Assembly (NCBI GenBank): GCA_015487985.1
Contig: WFOP01000166.1
Span: forward strand, 1 to 9,495
DNA from: Hyphomicrobiales bacterium
GTDB lineage: Bacteria > Pseudomonadota > Alphaproteobacteria > Rhizobiales > Devosiaceae
Reading direction: 5' to 3'
DNA length: 9,495 nucleotides
This document shows positions 1-6,346 of the stretch, one piece after another (positions within the stretch are counted from its first letter, which is position 1; every line of letters begins with the position of its first letter). The translations under genes were made by a program, and so were the position numbers. The notes under the pieces are model-generated. The model was not told the origin of the DNA and made no database searches. It worked only from the letters and a program-made list of their open reading frames with translations.

Positions 1-797
1 CGCACAAGCCGTTGCCGGGCATCGGGCGCATCTCTCATCCAGCGCCGCGCAACTTGCACCACCAGATCAGGATGGCTTTTGGAAATATCATTCAGATTAT
101 TTGCAACCGAACGCCGAACATATTCGCTTTTATCATCCCTGAGGTTTTCAAGCAGTTCCAACACCGGGCCCGGATTTTCAACAAAACGGTGCAAACGAAT
201 ACCCCACGGCAGCAATGGCCGCGTGCCTTCACTCACCAACCGCCGCACATGGGCATTTTCATGCCTTACCCAACCCGCCAGAATTTCCAAAGCGGCCTCG
301 GGCTGATCCCTTAAAAAGGGTCGAATCCCGAATTCTGCCGACCAGCGCATAGTCAGTTGCTGCAAGACCTTCATTGCCAAATCGACATCCCCCTGCCCCC
401 GCACCGCCACATAATCGGCCATGGGCATAATTGCCCACCCCCGAATGCCGTTGGTTGCGGGGATTTTCTGAGCCGCATCGACATCCCGGTCCACATCTTG
501 ATCAAGACATGACATCAGAATTTCAGCAGACGCAGAAAAGTCATCCGGCAAAAAAAGTTCAAGCCCCCTAACGATGCGGTGCGAACGCTCTTTCAATGCG
601 CGCTCCTCGATTCCATCTATGCAAAAGCTGACAAACCCCGCCACATCAAACGCCGGATACCGGGCCTTGAAATATTGCGCCATTTCCCCAATGGTATCCG
701 GGTTAAAAAAATTCTTGAACGGCTCCAAAGCATTTTCCTTCATTTGATCCGGTCCGGCACCTTTCCCCGCGCCAGCCAGGTAAATATCATCTAACAT
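1..797 (-). CDS. DNA alkylation repair protein (AlkD-like, HEAT repeat), 3' end cut by window
   Basis: An open frame of about 265 codons runs leftwards from ATG 797-795 with no stop and leaves the window, so the C-terminus is missing. The translation reads EPFKNFFNP near the N-terminus, then NAHVRRLVSEGTRPLLPWG and SEYVRRSVANNLNDISK. These are hallmark strings of the AlkD-related DNA alkylation repair family, whose helical HEAT-like repeats wrap DNA to remove alkylated bases. That function is inferred from the family. The start is uncertain. ATG 797 has no good ribosome site and lies only 8 bp from a LexA box. The ATG at 743-741 gives MKENALEPFKNFF and fits where relatives usually begin. The gene is divergent from the ABC exporter operon. 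Family assignment is firm; catalytic activity is not shown here. Confidence 0.85.
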   Translation of the reverse strand, partial: MLDDIYLAGAGKGAGPDQMKENALEPFKNFFNPDTIGEMAQYFKARYPAFDVAGFVSFCIDGIEERALKERSHRIVRGLELFLPDDFSASAEILMSCLDQDVDRDVDAAQKIPATNGIRGWAIMPMADYVAVRGQGDVDLAMKVLQQLTMRWSAEFGIRPFLRDQPEAALEILAGWVRHENAHVRRLVSEGTRPLLPWGIRLHRFVENPGPVLELLENLRDDKSEYVRRSVANNLNDISKSHPDLVVQVARRWMRDAPDARQRLV

Positions 798-805
798 CAG
801 CAAGA

Positions 806-820
806 GAACAAAAAGAGAAC
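806..820 (-). promoter_or_regulatory. LexA (SOS) box, alphaproteobacterial type
   Basis: On the minus strand the sequence is GTTCTCTTTTTGTTC, a perfect GTTC-N7-GTTC direct repeat. This is the LexA operator form established in alphaproteobacteria. It sits 8 bp upstream of the first ATG of the alkylation repair gene and just downstream of a TTGACA at 830-825 that could be its -35 element. Bound LexA would block transcription of the repair gene. The proposed -10 (TCTCTT) is poor, so the exact promoter is unsettled. Confidence 0.7.
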
Positions 821-1034
821 AGTGTGTCAATCGCTTTCTTGCATCCCCTCTCCTTGCAGCTCTGAAACCGGTAAAAAGGCGCACTTTCCAAAGCGCAGCA
901 TTTTCGATATCCGGCTGACATTTAATCTTGCCGCAGGTCCTTTTTTCATGCAGTTTTTGCATAAGTCATTTATGGTCCAAAACATTCAGAAAGATCGTTT
1001 CCCCGCCATCAATTCCTTGGAAAAGGCATGCGCC

Positions 1035-1904
1035 GTGATCAAAATTCAAAACCTGCAATTCACCTACCCGCATGCGCAGACACCGGTGCTGGATCAGCTT
1101 GAATTCAACATCGACAAGGGCGAAATTTTTGGCCTCCTGGGACCATCGGGATCGGGAAAATCAACGACCCAAAAGATATTGATGGGATTGCTTCCTGGCT
1201 TTTCTGGAACTGCCGAAGTTTTTGGCCGGCCCATCCAAAATATTTCAAATGATTTTTATCAGCGCATCGGGGTCTGTTTTGAACTGCCCGCCCTTTATTT
1301 GCGCCTGACGGCAAAAGAAAACCTTGAAATGTTTGCAGCCCTTTATGCCGGGCCAACACGCAATCCGATGGAGGTTTTATGCCTTGTTGGCCTGGACAGG
1401 GCGGCGGACCAGAGAGTTGAAACCTTTTCCAAGGGGATGAAAATGCGGCTCAACCTGTGCCGGGCCCTGCTCCATGACCCCGAACTTTTGTTCCTTGATG
1501 AACCCACAACCGGGCAGGACCCGGCCCGCGCCCGCCTCACCCACAAGCTGATTTTACGCCTCAAGGAAGAGGGGAAAACCATTTTCCTCACCACCCATAA
1601 CATGGCGGAAGCCGACGAAATCTGCGACCGGGTTGGTTTTTTGTCAAAAGGGAAAATCCCGATTATCGGCACGCCCGAAAATCTGAAACGCCAGTTTGGC
1701 AAGCACGAGATTCAGGTAAAGTATAAAAGCCCGACAGCACAACAAAAAGGCCTGCAATCAATCACCTTCCCGGTTTGTGACATTGGCGCCAACAAAAGAT
1801 TCCTCAAAACTTTGGCGGATAACGACATTGTTTCCATCCACACGCTGGAAGCCTCGCTGGATGAGGTGTTTATTCAGGCCACCGGCTCACCGGAGCACAT
1901 CTGA
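1035..1904 (+). CDS. ABC exporter ATP-binding subunit (fluoroquinolone-export-type)
   Basis: This is the 289-residue nucleotide-binding subunit of an ABC-2 exporter and would power the two permeases that follow. From GTG 1035 the Walker A motif GPSGSGKST is at residues 36-44. The ABC signature is the degenerate FSKGMKMRL at 131-139. Walker B LLFLDEP is at 151-157 and the switch histidine (TTH) is H188. The Q-loop position reads CFELPALY, with no glutamine. These variants occur in the drug and peptide ABC-2 exporter branch. The frame is open from 822, but GTG 1035 is preferred because AAAGG at 1022-1026 precedes it by 8 nt and the ATPase fold begins at once (VIKIQNLQF). ATGs at 948 and 972 are alternatives. 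Its stop overlaps the next start (TGATG). The likeness to the Rv2686c-2688c fluoroquinolone exporter is from memory; the substrate is unknown. Confidence 0.85.
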   Translation: MIKIQNLQFTYPHAQTPVLDQLEFNIDKGEIFGLLGPSGSGKSTTQKILMGLLPGFSGTAEVFGRPIQNISNDFYQRIGVCFELPALYLRLTAKENLEMFAALYAGPTRNPMEVLCLVGLDRAADQRVETFSKGMKMRLNLCRALLHDPELLFLDEPTTGQDPARARLTHKLILRLKEEGKTIFLTTHNMAEADEICDRVGFLSKGKIPIIGTPENLKRQFGKHEIQVKYKSPTAQQKGLQSITFPVCDIGANKRFLKTLADNDIVSIHTLEASLDEVFIQATGSPEHI

Positions 1905-2602
1905 TGTCCCCTGCGTTCAAAACGCTTGTTCAAACTGACCTGCGCCTGCAATTGCGTAACGGCATTTATGCCGCCTATGCCTTTGTGCTCACAAGTTATG
2001 TTCTGGCTTTGATATATCTGGGCACCTATTTGCCTGACTGGGCCGCGGCAATGATTATCTATACCGACCCGGTTGTGGTGGGATTTTTCTTTCTGGGCGC
2101 TTTGTTGATGCTGGAAAAATCTGAAGGCACCCGCACAGCTCTTGCCATCACCCCCATGGGCGCGGCCCACTATTTCTGGTCAAAAACCATCTCCCTGACG
2201 GCCCTGAGTTTGTTCGCAATCATTATTCTTGGCCTGTTCCTGCATACAAATGTTCACTGGCCGCTTTATCTTGTCTCCACAACAATGATTTCGCTCACCT
2301 TTACTGCCATCAGCTTTCCGATTGCCCTGCATTTTAGAACGGCGTCTTCTTATCTCATGGGGGCTGCTGCAATTTTAATGCCCCTTACGCTCCCCATGTT
2401 CATTGCCCTAAAAGATCCGATTTCCCCCTGGGCACTCATTTTTCCCACCACGGCGCAGTTTCGTCTTGTTCTGGTTTCCCTTGGCACCTTTCCCTCGGAT
2501 CAAGCAGAGATATCTATCCTTCTCACAATTGTTCTCATCACAACTCTGGCCAGCATCCTCTGGGCAATACATGCGCTGAAAAAGGAGTTCAGTACAAAAT
2601 GA
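1904..2602 (+). CDS. ABC-2 exporter permease subunit 1
   Basis: This is a 232-residue integral membrane protein with about six hydrophobic segments, which would form half of the exporter channel. The N-terminus (KTLVQTDLRLQLRNGIYAAY) and the block DPVVVGFFFLGALLMLEKSEGT followed by LAITPMG are typical of the smaller permease in two-permease ABC-2 systems annotated as fluoroquinolone exporters. The start ATG overlaps the upstream stop by 1 nt, and CCGGAG at 1890-1895 is a suitable ribosome site. It overlaps the next gene by 4 nt (ATGA). That tight coupling says the three products act in one complex. Transport direction and substrate are inferred from the family only. Confidence 0.8.
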   Translation: MSPAFKTLVQTDLRLQLRNGIYAAYAFVLTSYVLALIYLGTYLPDWAAAMIIYTDPVVVGFFFLGALLMLEKSEGTRTALAITPMGAAHYFWSKTISLTALSLFAIIILGLFLHTNVHWPLYLVSTTMISLTFTAISFPIALHFRTASSYLMGAAAILMPLTLPMFIALKDPISPWALIFPTTAQFRLVLVSLGTFPSDQAEISILLTIVLITTLASILWAIHALKKEFSTK

Positions 2603-3351
2603 GTGCCCCTGCAAAGCTTTCTTACAATGTGTTTTCCTCAAGCAAACTGACCCGCCTGATGCGTTCAGACCTGCGCAATATTATGCGTGACCCGACCCTG
2701 TTTGCAGTTCTGATATTTTCCATTATGCCAATGATATTGTTTTTCTTTTTTTCCCCATGGATGGACCGGGCTGCCTATGATGCCTTTGGTCTGGAAAAAA
2801 TCTCGCAATATGCAGCGCCGATTTTCTTTATTCTTCCCGCCCACCTCATCGGCTGGGTTATCGGATTTCTTATCCTTGAAGAAAAAGACGAAGGCGCACT
2901 GCTGGCACTGGAAGTTACCCCGGTGGGCAAAACCGGTATTGTCCTTTATCGCAGTGCACTTGCCTTTCTAATGGTCTTTGCCCTCGCTCTGGTTTCCGCC
3001 TCTTTGCTTTTTTCGGATGTCAGCCCCCGCTCCTGGATTATCCTTAGCCTGTTTATTTCCCTGCAGGCCGTCATGGTGACCCTTATTCTCCCCGCCCAGG
3101 CCAAAAACAAGGTTCAGGGGCTGGCGCTCATCAAAGCCATAAACCTGTTTGCAATGGCCCCCCTGCTGGCCATTATCGCCTCTCCTTTTCGCTACCTTTC
3201 AGGACTGTTCCCCGGATTCTGGATCGGCGAATATCTGGCCCTGTCCTCAATCTCTTACATACCGGCATCAATTGGCCTGTTTATCGGGTTTCTTATACAC
3301 TTGCTGATTGTCTTCTTATTCTATCGTTTGCTTTTGTCCCGCACAGGATAA
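2599..3351 (+). CDS. ABC-2 exporter permease subunit 2
   Basis: This is a 250-residue membrane protein with about six hydrophobic helices, the second and different permease of the exporter. The cytoplasmic start LMRSDLRNIMRDPTLF and the block IGFLILEEKDEGALLALEVTPVG are the counterpart of the EKSEGT...ITPMG block in permease 1, so the two are distant paralogues that probably heterodimerise. The ATG overlaps the upstream stop by 4 nt. The ribosome site AAGGAG at 2582-2587 lies inside the preceding gene, 11 nt from the start. No terminator is visible after the TAA; the next reading frame starts 33 nt downstream and is probably co-transcribed. Substrate unknown. Confidence 0.8.
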   Translation: MSAPAKLSYNVFSSSKLTRLMRSDLRNIMRDPTLFAVLIFSIMPMILFFFFSPWMDRAAYDAFGLEKISQYAAPIFFILPAHLIGWVIGFLILEEKDEGALLALEVTPVGKTGIVLYRSALAFLMVFALALVSASLLFSDVSPRSWIILSLFISLQAVMVTLILPAQAKNKVQGLALIKAINLFAMAPLLAIIASPFRYLSGLFPGFWIGEYLALSSISYIPASIGLFIGFLIHLLIVFLFYRLLLSRTG

Positions 3352-3384
3352 GCTGGGAAAATTAAAGCAAAAGCGAGCATTGAA

Positions 3385-3723
3385 ATGAACATATTTTCCC
3401 GAACTAAACTCATGTTTTGCGCAATTCTGCTTGCCGTCTCTGTTCAATCCCCCCACGCGCAGGAGGTGCCGTTTGAGCCAACAGACAACAAACATCTTGC
3501 CTCCTGCCTGGCACGGGTTGCCCAGATTACAAATCTTTCACAGATACAGCGCCGTGATTGCATTGGAGTTGCCTTTCATCTCTGCACGCAAGAGCCGGAC
3601 GGAGACACGACGGTTGGCCCAACCATAGACCAGCCACAAGCTAACAGTGCTCAACAACATCAGGCCTGTCCCCAAAAAGACAGGCCCGACGTGTCACGCG
3701 CTCTGATGGTCTTTATGGCCTGA
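3385..3723 (+). pseudogene. LprI-like secreted protein, C-terminally truncated and read through into foreign sequence
   Basis: The first 33 or so residues form a signal peptide (hydrophobic CAILLAVSVQSPHA, cleavage near AQ-EV). The next part, with LASCLARV, RRDCIGVAFHLC and GDTTVG, matches the N-terminal half of the LprI-like lysozyme-inhibitor/DUF1311 group. In that group TTVG is normally followed by a Cys...Glu...Trp-Asp...Leu-Asn...Tyr core. Here that core is absent: from about 3612 the frame reads the complement of a sugar-transporter gene for 35 more codons to the TGA at 3721-3723. The product would be 112 residues with a meaningless tail. It may still be made and exported, but inhibitor function is unlikely. 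Weak ribosome site; it lies 33 nt after the ABC operon and is probably its last cistron. Confidence 0.6.
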
Positions 3724-3791
3724 GGCAGCCAACCGATCGTGCCAATAATCGCGGCGGCCATTCCAATGGCTTCAATCATCCATGCCGGCAT
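3612..3791 (-). pseudogene. SemiSWEET (PQ-loop) sugar transporter remnant, frameshifted and 3'-truncated
   Basis: From ATG 3791 (GGAG ribosome site 8 nt upstream) the minus strand encodes MPAWMIEAIGMAAAIIGTIG, then WLPQAIKTIRARDTSGLSFW. This is the first helix and PQ-loop of a SemiSWEET, a three-helix protein of about 85-95 residues that pairs to carry sugars. The frame stops at 3660 after 43 codons. Restoring one base at the CCCC/AAAAA runs (3670-3678) lets the second part continue as GLMLLSTVSLWLVYGW, the expected next helix. This homology ends at about 3612-3624, where the sequence becomes the complement of the LprI-like gene. The third helix is gone. So there are two lesions: a frameshift and a lost 3' end. 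Each half looks protein-like, so the identification is fairly safe. Confidence 0.6.
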
Positions 3792-3880
3792 TATGCTTTC
3801 TCCAAAATCCGCAGCGCCAAACACGATAGTGATTCCGCTCACATCAAAATCCGTTGCCTGAAATGAAAAGCAAACCGGGG

Positions 3881-3909
3881 GTGACAAGTCATGTTTCATG
3901 CGCTAGGTT
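3881..3909 (+). promoter_or_regulatory. Candidate promoter of the aroG leader
   Basis: GTGACA (3881-3886), a 17-bp spacer and TAGGTT (3904-3909) form a modest sigma70-type match. It would place the transcription start at about 3915-3917, on or next to the leader ATG at 3917. The -35 region overlaps a small palindrome TGAC-AA-GTCA (3882-3891) that could be an operator. Weak evidence on its own. Confidence 0.35.
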
Positions 3910-3916
3910 TTTCACC

Positions 3917-3997
3917 ATGACCCACACAGCAAACACATATTATTGGTATTTTACATACTCAAAGCAACAGGCGGAGAGTGGGCCGCGTTTAATCTGA
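3917..3997 (+). CDS. Aromatic leader peptide of the aroG attenuator
   Basis: This is a 26-codon reading frame, ATG 3917 to TGA 3995-3997. Residues 8-14 are YYWYFTY: four Tyr, one Trp and one Phe codon within seven positions, all six aromatic codons of the peptide. It ends 26 nt before a Rho-independent terminator and 89 nt before the DAHP synthase start. By analogy with trpL and pheL its role is to sense charged tRNA-Tyr, tRNA-Trp and tRNA-Phe: a ribosome that stalls here would change the folding of the leader RNA. No good Shine-Dalgarno is present (only a weak TAGG at 3904-3907), which suits a leaderless start if transcription begins at about 3917. The peptide is inferred from sequence alone. 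Confidence 0.8.
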   Translation: MTHTANTYYWYFTYSKQQAESGPRLI

Positions 3998-4048
3998 ATT
4001 ACCAATATTGAACAATGTACCACAACCGCCAGACAGGGCGGTTTTTTT
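3938..4048 (+). promoter_or_regulatory. Ribosome-mediated transcription attenuator upstream of aroG
   Basis: Three competing pairings can be drawn. First, the control codons TATTGGTA (3941-3948) pair perfectly with TACCAATA (4000-4007). Second, GGCGG (3970-3974) plus GTGG (3978-3981) pair with CCGCC (4026-4030) and CCAC (4020-4023), giving a 9-bp antiterminator with a small AGA/AA internal loop. Third, AACCGCC (4024-4030) pairs with GGCGGTT (4037-4043), followed by Ts, as the terminator. Pairings 1 and 2 are mutually exclusive in a nested fold, and 2 and 3 share a strand. A ribosome stalled on the aromatic codons would mask pairing 1 and favour the antiterminator. The pairings are seen in sequence; the mechanism is inferred. 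Confidence 0.75.
4024..4048 (+). terminator. Attenuator terminator hairpin
   Basis: A 7-bp GC-rich stem (AACCGCC/GGCGGTT) has a six-base loop AGACAG and merges into seven consecutive Ts at 4042-4048. It is a Rho-independent terminator inside the 5' leader, 38 nt before the aroG start codon. Confidence 0.8.
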
Positions 4049-4086
4049 ATGCGCCCGATCTGGTGAAACAAATCAAGGACCAGACC

Positions 4087-5139
4087 ATGCCGCGCACCAC
4101 CGACGACCTCCGCATCAAGAACATTACTGAAATTGATGCCCCCGAGACCATCATCGAGCAATTCCCGCGCTCCGAAAAAGCAACACAGACTGTCATCCGC
4201 GCCCGCGCCGCCATTCATGATATTCTAACGGGAAAAGATAAACGCGTGCTGGCCATTGTTGGCCCCTGCTCCATTCACGACCCCAAATCCGCCATGGAAT
4301 ATGCCTCAAGACTTGCTGAACTGAGAGCTCAACTGGCACCACAGATGGAGATTGTCATGCGGGTTTATTTTGAAAAACCCCGCACTATTGTCGGCTGGAA
4401 AGGCTTGATTAACGACCCCGATCTGGATGGCTCGTTCAATATCGATCAGGGCCTGCGCACGGCCCGCGAACTCTTGCTCGACATCAACAATCTGGACCTG
4501 CCCGCCGCCTGCGAATTTCTTGACATGGCAACGCCGCAATATCTGGCGGACCTTGTGTCCTGGGTGGCAATCGGCGCACGCACAACTGAAAGCCAGATTC
4601 ATCGCGAATTGTCCTCGGGGACATCCTGCGCAGTGGGCTTTAAGAACTCAACTGCCGGCGATGTTCAAATTGCCATTGACGCCACCCGGTCGGCGGCTGA
4701 ACCACACCACTTTCTGGCCATAACCAAAGAAGGCAAATCCGCCATTGCCTCCACAAAAGGCAACCCTGATTGCCACATAATTTTGCGCGGCGGCCAGACC
4801 CCAAACTTTGAAGCAGAGCACGTAAATGCCGCCTGTGAATTGCTGGAAAAATCGGGGCTGCCCCCCCTCCTCATGATTGATGCCAGCCATGCCAATTCGT
4901 TCAAAAAACACGAAAATCAGCCAAAGGTGCTCGCGGATATCGGCGCACAAATTGCCGCTGGAGACAATCGTATTATCGGCATAATGGCGGAAAGCCACCT
5001 GGTGGCCGGCGCTCAAAAACACATGCCAGGCCAACCACTTGTCTATGGTCAGTCCATAACAGACGCCTGCATGGATTGGGAAACAACACGGGCCGCTTTG
5101 GTTAAACTTGCAACAGACATCCAAACGCGCAACGCATAA
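4087..5139 (+). CDS. aroG: 3-deoxy-7-phosphoheptulonate (DAHP) synthase, class I
   Basis: This cytoplasmic enzyme condenses phosphoenolpyruvate with erythrose 4-phosphate, the first step of the shikimate pathway. The product is 350 residues, the same length as E. coli AroG, and aligns without visible gaps. The metal ligands fall at the same numbers: C61 (GPCSIHD), H268 (DASHAN), E302 (AESH) and D326 (SITDAC). Active-site R92 and K97 (MRVYFEKPRT) are present. P150 and S180, positions tied to feedback inhibition in AroG, are retained, so allosteric control by an aromatic amino acid is likely; which one cannot be told. The start is ATG 4087 because AAGGA (4075-4079) precedes it by 7 nt and an earlier in-frame ATG (4015) lies inside the attenuator. 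It sits alone, controlled by the upstream leader, and converges on the Dsb genes. Confidence 0.95.
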   Translation: MPRTTDDLRIKNITEIDAPETIIEQFPRSEKATQTVIRARAAIHDILTGKDKRVLAIVGPCSIHDPKSAMEYASRLAELRAQLAPQMEIVMRVYFEKPRTIVGWKGLINDPDLDGSFNIDQGLRTARELLLDINNLDLPAACEFLDMATPQYLADLVSWVAIGARTTESQIHRELSSGTSCAVGFKNSTAGDVQIAIDATRSAAEPHHFLAITKEGKSAIASTKGNPDCHIILRGGQTPNFEAEHVNAACELLEKSGLPPLLMIDASHANSFKKHENQPKVLADIGAQIAAGDNRIIGIMAESHLVAGAQKHMPGQPLVYGQSITDACMDWETTRAALVKLATDIQTRNA

Positions 5140-5148
5140 AGAACCGGC

Positions 5149-5185
5149 GGGGCGGACTGGCCAAACCCATGGCTTTATCCGCCCC
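5149..5185. terminator. Hairpin shared by convergent aroG and dsbA-like genes
   Basis: GGGGCGGA (5149-5156) and TCCGCCCC (5178-5185) form an 8-bp stem around a 21-nt loop that contains a short inner GCC/GGC pairing. It lies between two convergent stop codons. Neither side has a T-run, so its efficiency as an intrinsic terminator is doubtful. Confidence 0.45.
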
Positions 5186-5203
5186 CCCTGATTGTTGAAC
5201 TAT

Positions 5204-5866
5204 CTAGCTGGCGCGGGCCACCTCGATTTCGCTCTGCACAAGATCCAGCAACTGTTGCACACCAAATTCAGGCAGGGGTTTGAAATTGACAAAAAATGTT
5301 GGCGTTTGCCGAATCCCAAGCGCCTGCATATCGGCCTTGTCCATATTCAGCATGCCAATTATTTCAGGAGACTGTATCTGCGTGCGCGCCAGGGCAACAT
5401 CAAGCCCCACCGACCCCGCAATATCCATAATCCGCTCAGCCGCAGGCGCATCGTGAGACGCCCAGACCGCCTGATGTTGCAACAGGGCTTCCATCACCGG
5501 CAAAAACAACCCCTGCAAACGGGCCGCCTCCATTACTTTGATGGCCAGTTCTGAACCTTCCCCGTGCAACGGCGTATAACGCAACACCACCCGCACATCT
5601 TCGGGATATTCCGCCATGATCGCTTTTACCACCGGATGCATGGCACGACACGCCTCGCAGGAGGGGTCAAAAAATTCAATGATGGTTACAGGCGCATCTT
5701 CCGGTCCCAGCACCGGCGAATAGTTTCGGATCATCATGTCAGCCTGTGCCGATGTGACCGCACTCGCTTCAGGCGCAGGCGCCGTGCGTGTAACAAACCA
5801 CGCCCCGACAGCAAAAACCCCAAGGGTAAGTAAAAGAGTAACAAGAAGCAGTGATTTGCGGGTCAT
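5204..5866 (-). CDS. DsbA-family thiol:disulfide oxidoreductase (BdbD-like)
   Basis: This is a 220-residue periplasmic thioredoxin-fold protein that introduces disulfide bonds into exported proteins. The N-terminus (KSLLLVTLLLTLGVFAVGAWF) is an uncleaved anchor or signal. The active site is C70-E-A-C73 in FFDPSCEACRAMHP, and the cis-proline is P189 in RQTPTFFVN. The helical insert lies between them. Its ATG overlaps the stop of the upstream DsbB-like gene by 4 nt, so the pair is translationally coupled, and it is probably reoxidised by that neighbour. The CxxC is CEAC rather than the CPHC of classical DsbA, which puts it in the BdbD/DsbA-like group and leaves its redox potential open. It could work as an isomerase or on specific substrates. 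Confidence 0.9.
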   Translation of the reverse strand: MTRKSLLLVTLLLTLGVFAVGAWFVTRTAPAPEASAVTSAQADMMIRNYSPVLGPEDAPVTIIEFFDPSCEACRAMHPVVKAIMAEYPEDVRVVLRYTPLHGEGSELAIKVMEAARLQGLFLPVMEALLQHQAVWASHDAPAAERIMDIAGSVGLDVALARTQIQSPEIIGMLNMDKADMQALGIRQTPTFFVNFKPLPEFGVQQLLDLVQSEIEVARAS

Positions 5867-6309
5867 GAATTTCTCCCCCGGTATAATTGTAATAATAAAA
5901 CAAAAATCATCAGAAATGCACCAACCGAGAGCAACGGAATAGGCAGGCCCAGAATCACCATCCCCTGATCAGTACACGAAGGCCCCGAATCCGAACACGG
6001 CTGAATAGCCTCAGGAATAATGCCGAAATAAAGCAGCGTGTGATAAAGTGCAATGGCCAACCCCCCAAGGGAGAGGGGCAATCCATAGCGCCAGACATTT
6101 TTGTCGGAATACCAAAGGCCCACCCCTAAAATGATGGCAAGGGGAAACATGAACGCGCGTTGAAACCAACACAAAATACACGGGGTTTGTCCCAGAACTT
6201 CCCCGATAAACAAAATCGACAATGTGGAAAACAACGCCACCAGCCAGGCGGCAAACAATGCATTGTTTTCGCGCACGCCCAGCCCGTTTTGTAAAGAACT
6301 ATCCGCCAT
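5863..6309 (-). CDS. DsbB-family disulfide bond formation protein (BdbC-like)
   Basis: This 148-residue inner-membrane protein with four hydrophobic helices passes electrons from the DsbA-like partner to quinone. Both cysteine pairs are present: C44-I-L-C47 in TPCILCWFQR at the start of helix 2, and C105...C112 in QPCSDSGPSC in the second periplasmic loop. R51 follows the first pair, as in DsbB, where this arginine is important for quinone. ATG 6309 has a good ribosome site (AAGGGG, 7 nt away). It is the first gene of a two-gene unit with the DsbA-like gene, 105 nt downstream of the multicopper oxidase stop, with its own promoter candidate in that gap. Confidence 0.9.
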   Translation of the reverse strand: MADSSLQNGLGVRENNALFAAWLVALFSTLSILFIGEVLGQTPCILCWFQRAFMFPLAIILGVGLWYSDKNVWRYGLPLSLGGLAIALYHTLLYFGIIPEAIQPCSDSGPSCTDQGMVILGLPIPLLSVGAFLMIFVLLLQLYRGRNS

Positions 6310-6346
6310 AGCCTGACCCCTTCCCTGCTTTGTGCATCAAAAACTG

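Noticed and set aside
802..830. TTGACA-17-TCTCTT as a full sigma70 promoter for the alkylation repair gene
   Set aside because: The -35 is perfect but the -10 is poor, so it is only mentioned as a possible partner of the LexA box.
822..1034. 5' extension of the ABC ATPase frame from ATG 822, 948 or 972
   Set aside because: The extra residues are not ATPase-like and the upstream ATGs lack good ribosome sites. GTG 1035 has AAAGG 8 nt upstream and begins exactly at the domain.
4015..4086. aroG starting at ATG 4015
   Set aside because: The extension would run through the attenuator terminator. ATG 4087 has an AAGGA site and gives the exact length and numbering of E. coli AroG.
4648..5124. A 158-codon minus-strand frame
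   Set aside because: Shadow of aroG on the opposite strand; no recognisable motifs.
5192..5554. A 120-codon plus-strand frame
   Set aside because: Antisense to the DsbA-like gene; composition typical of a shadow frame.
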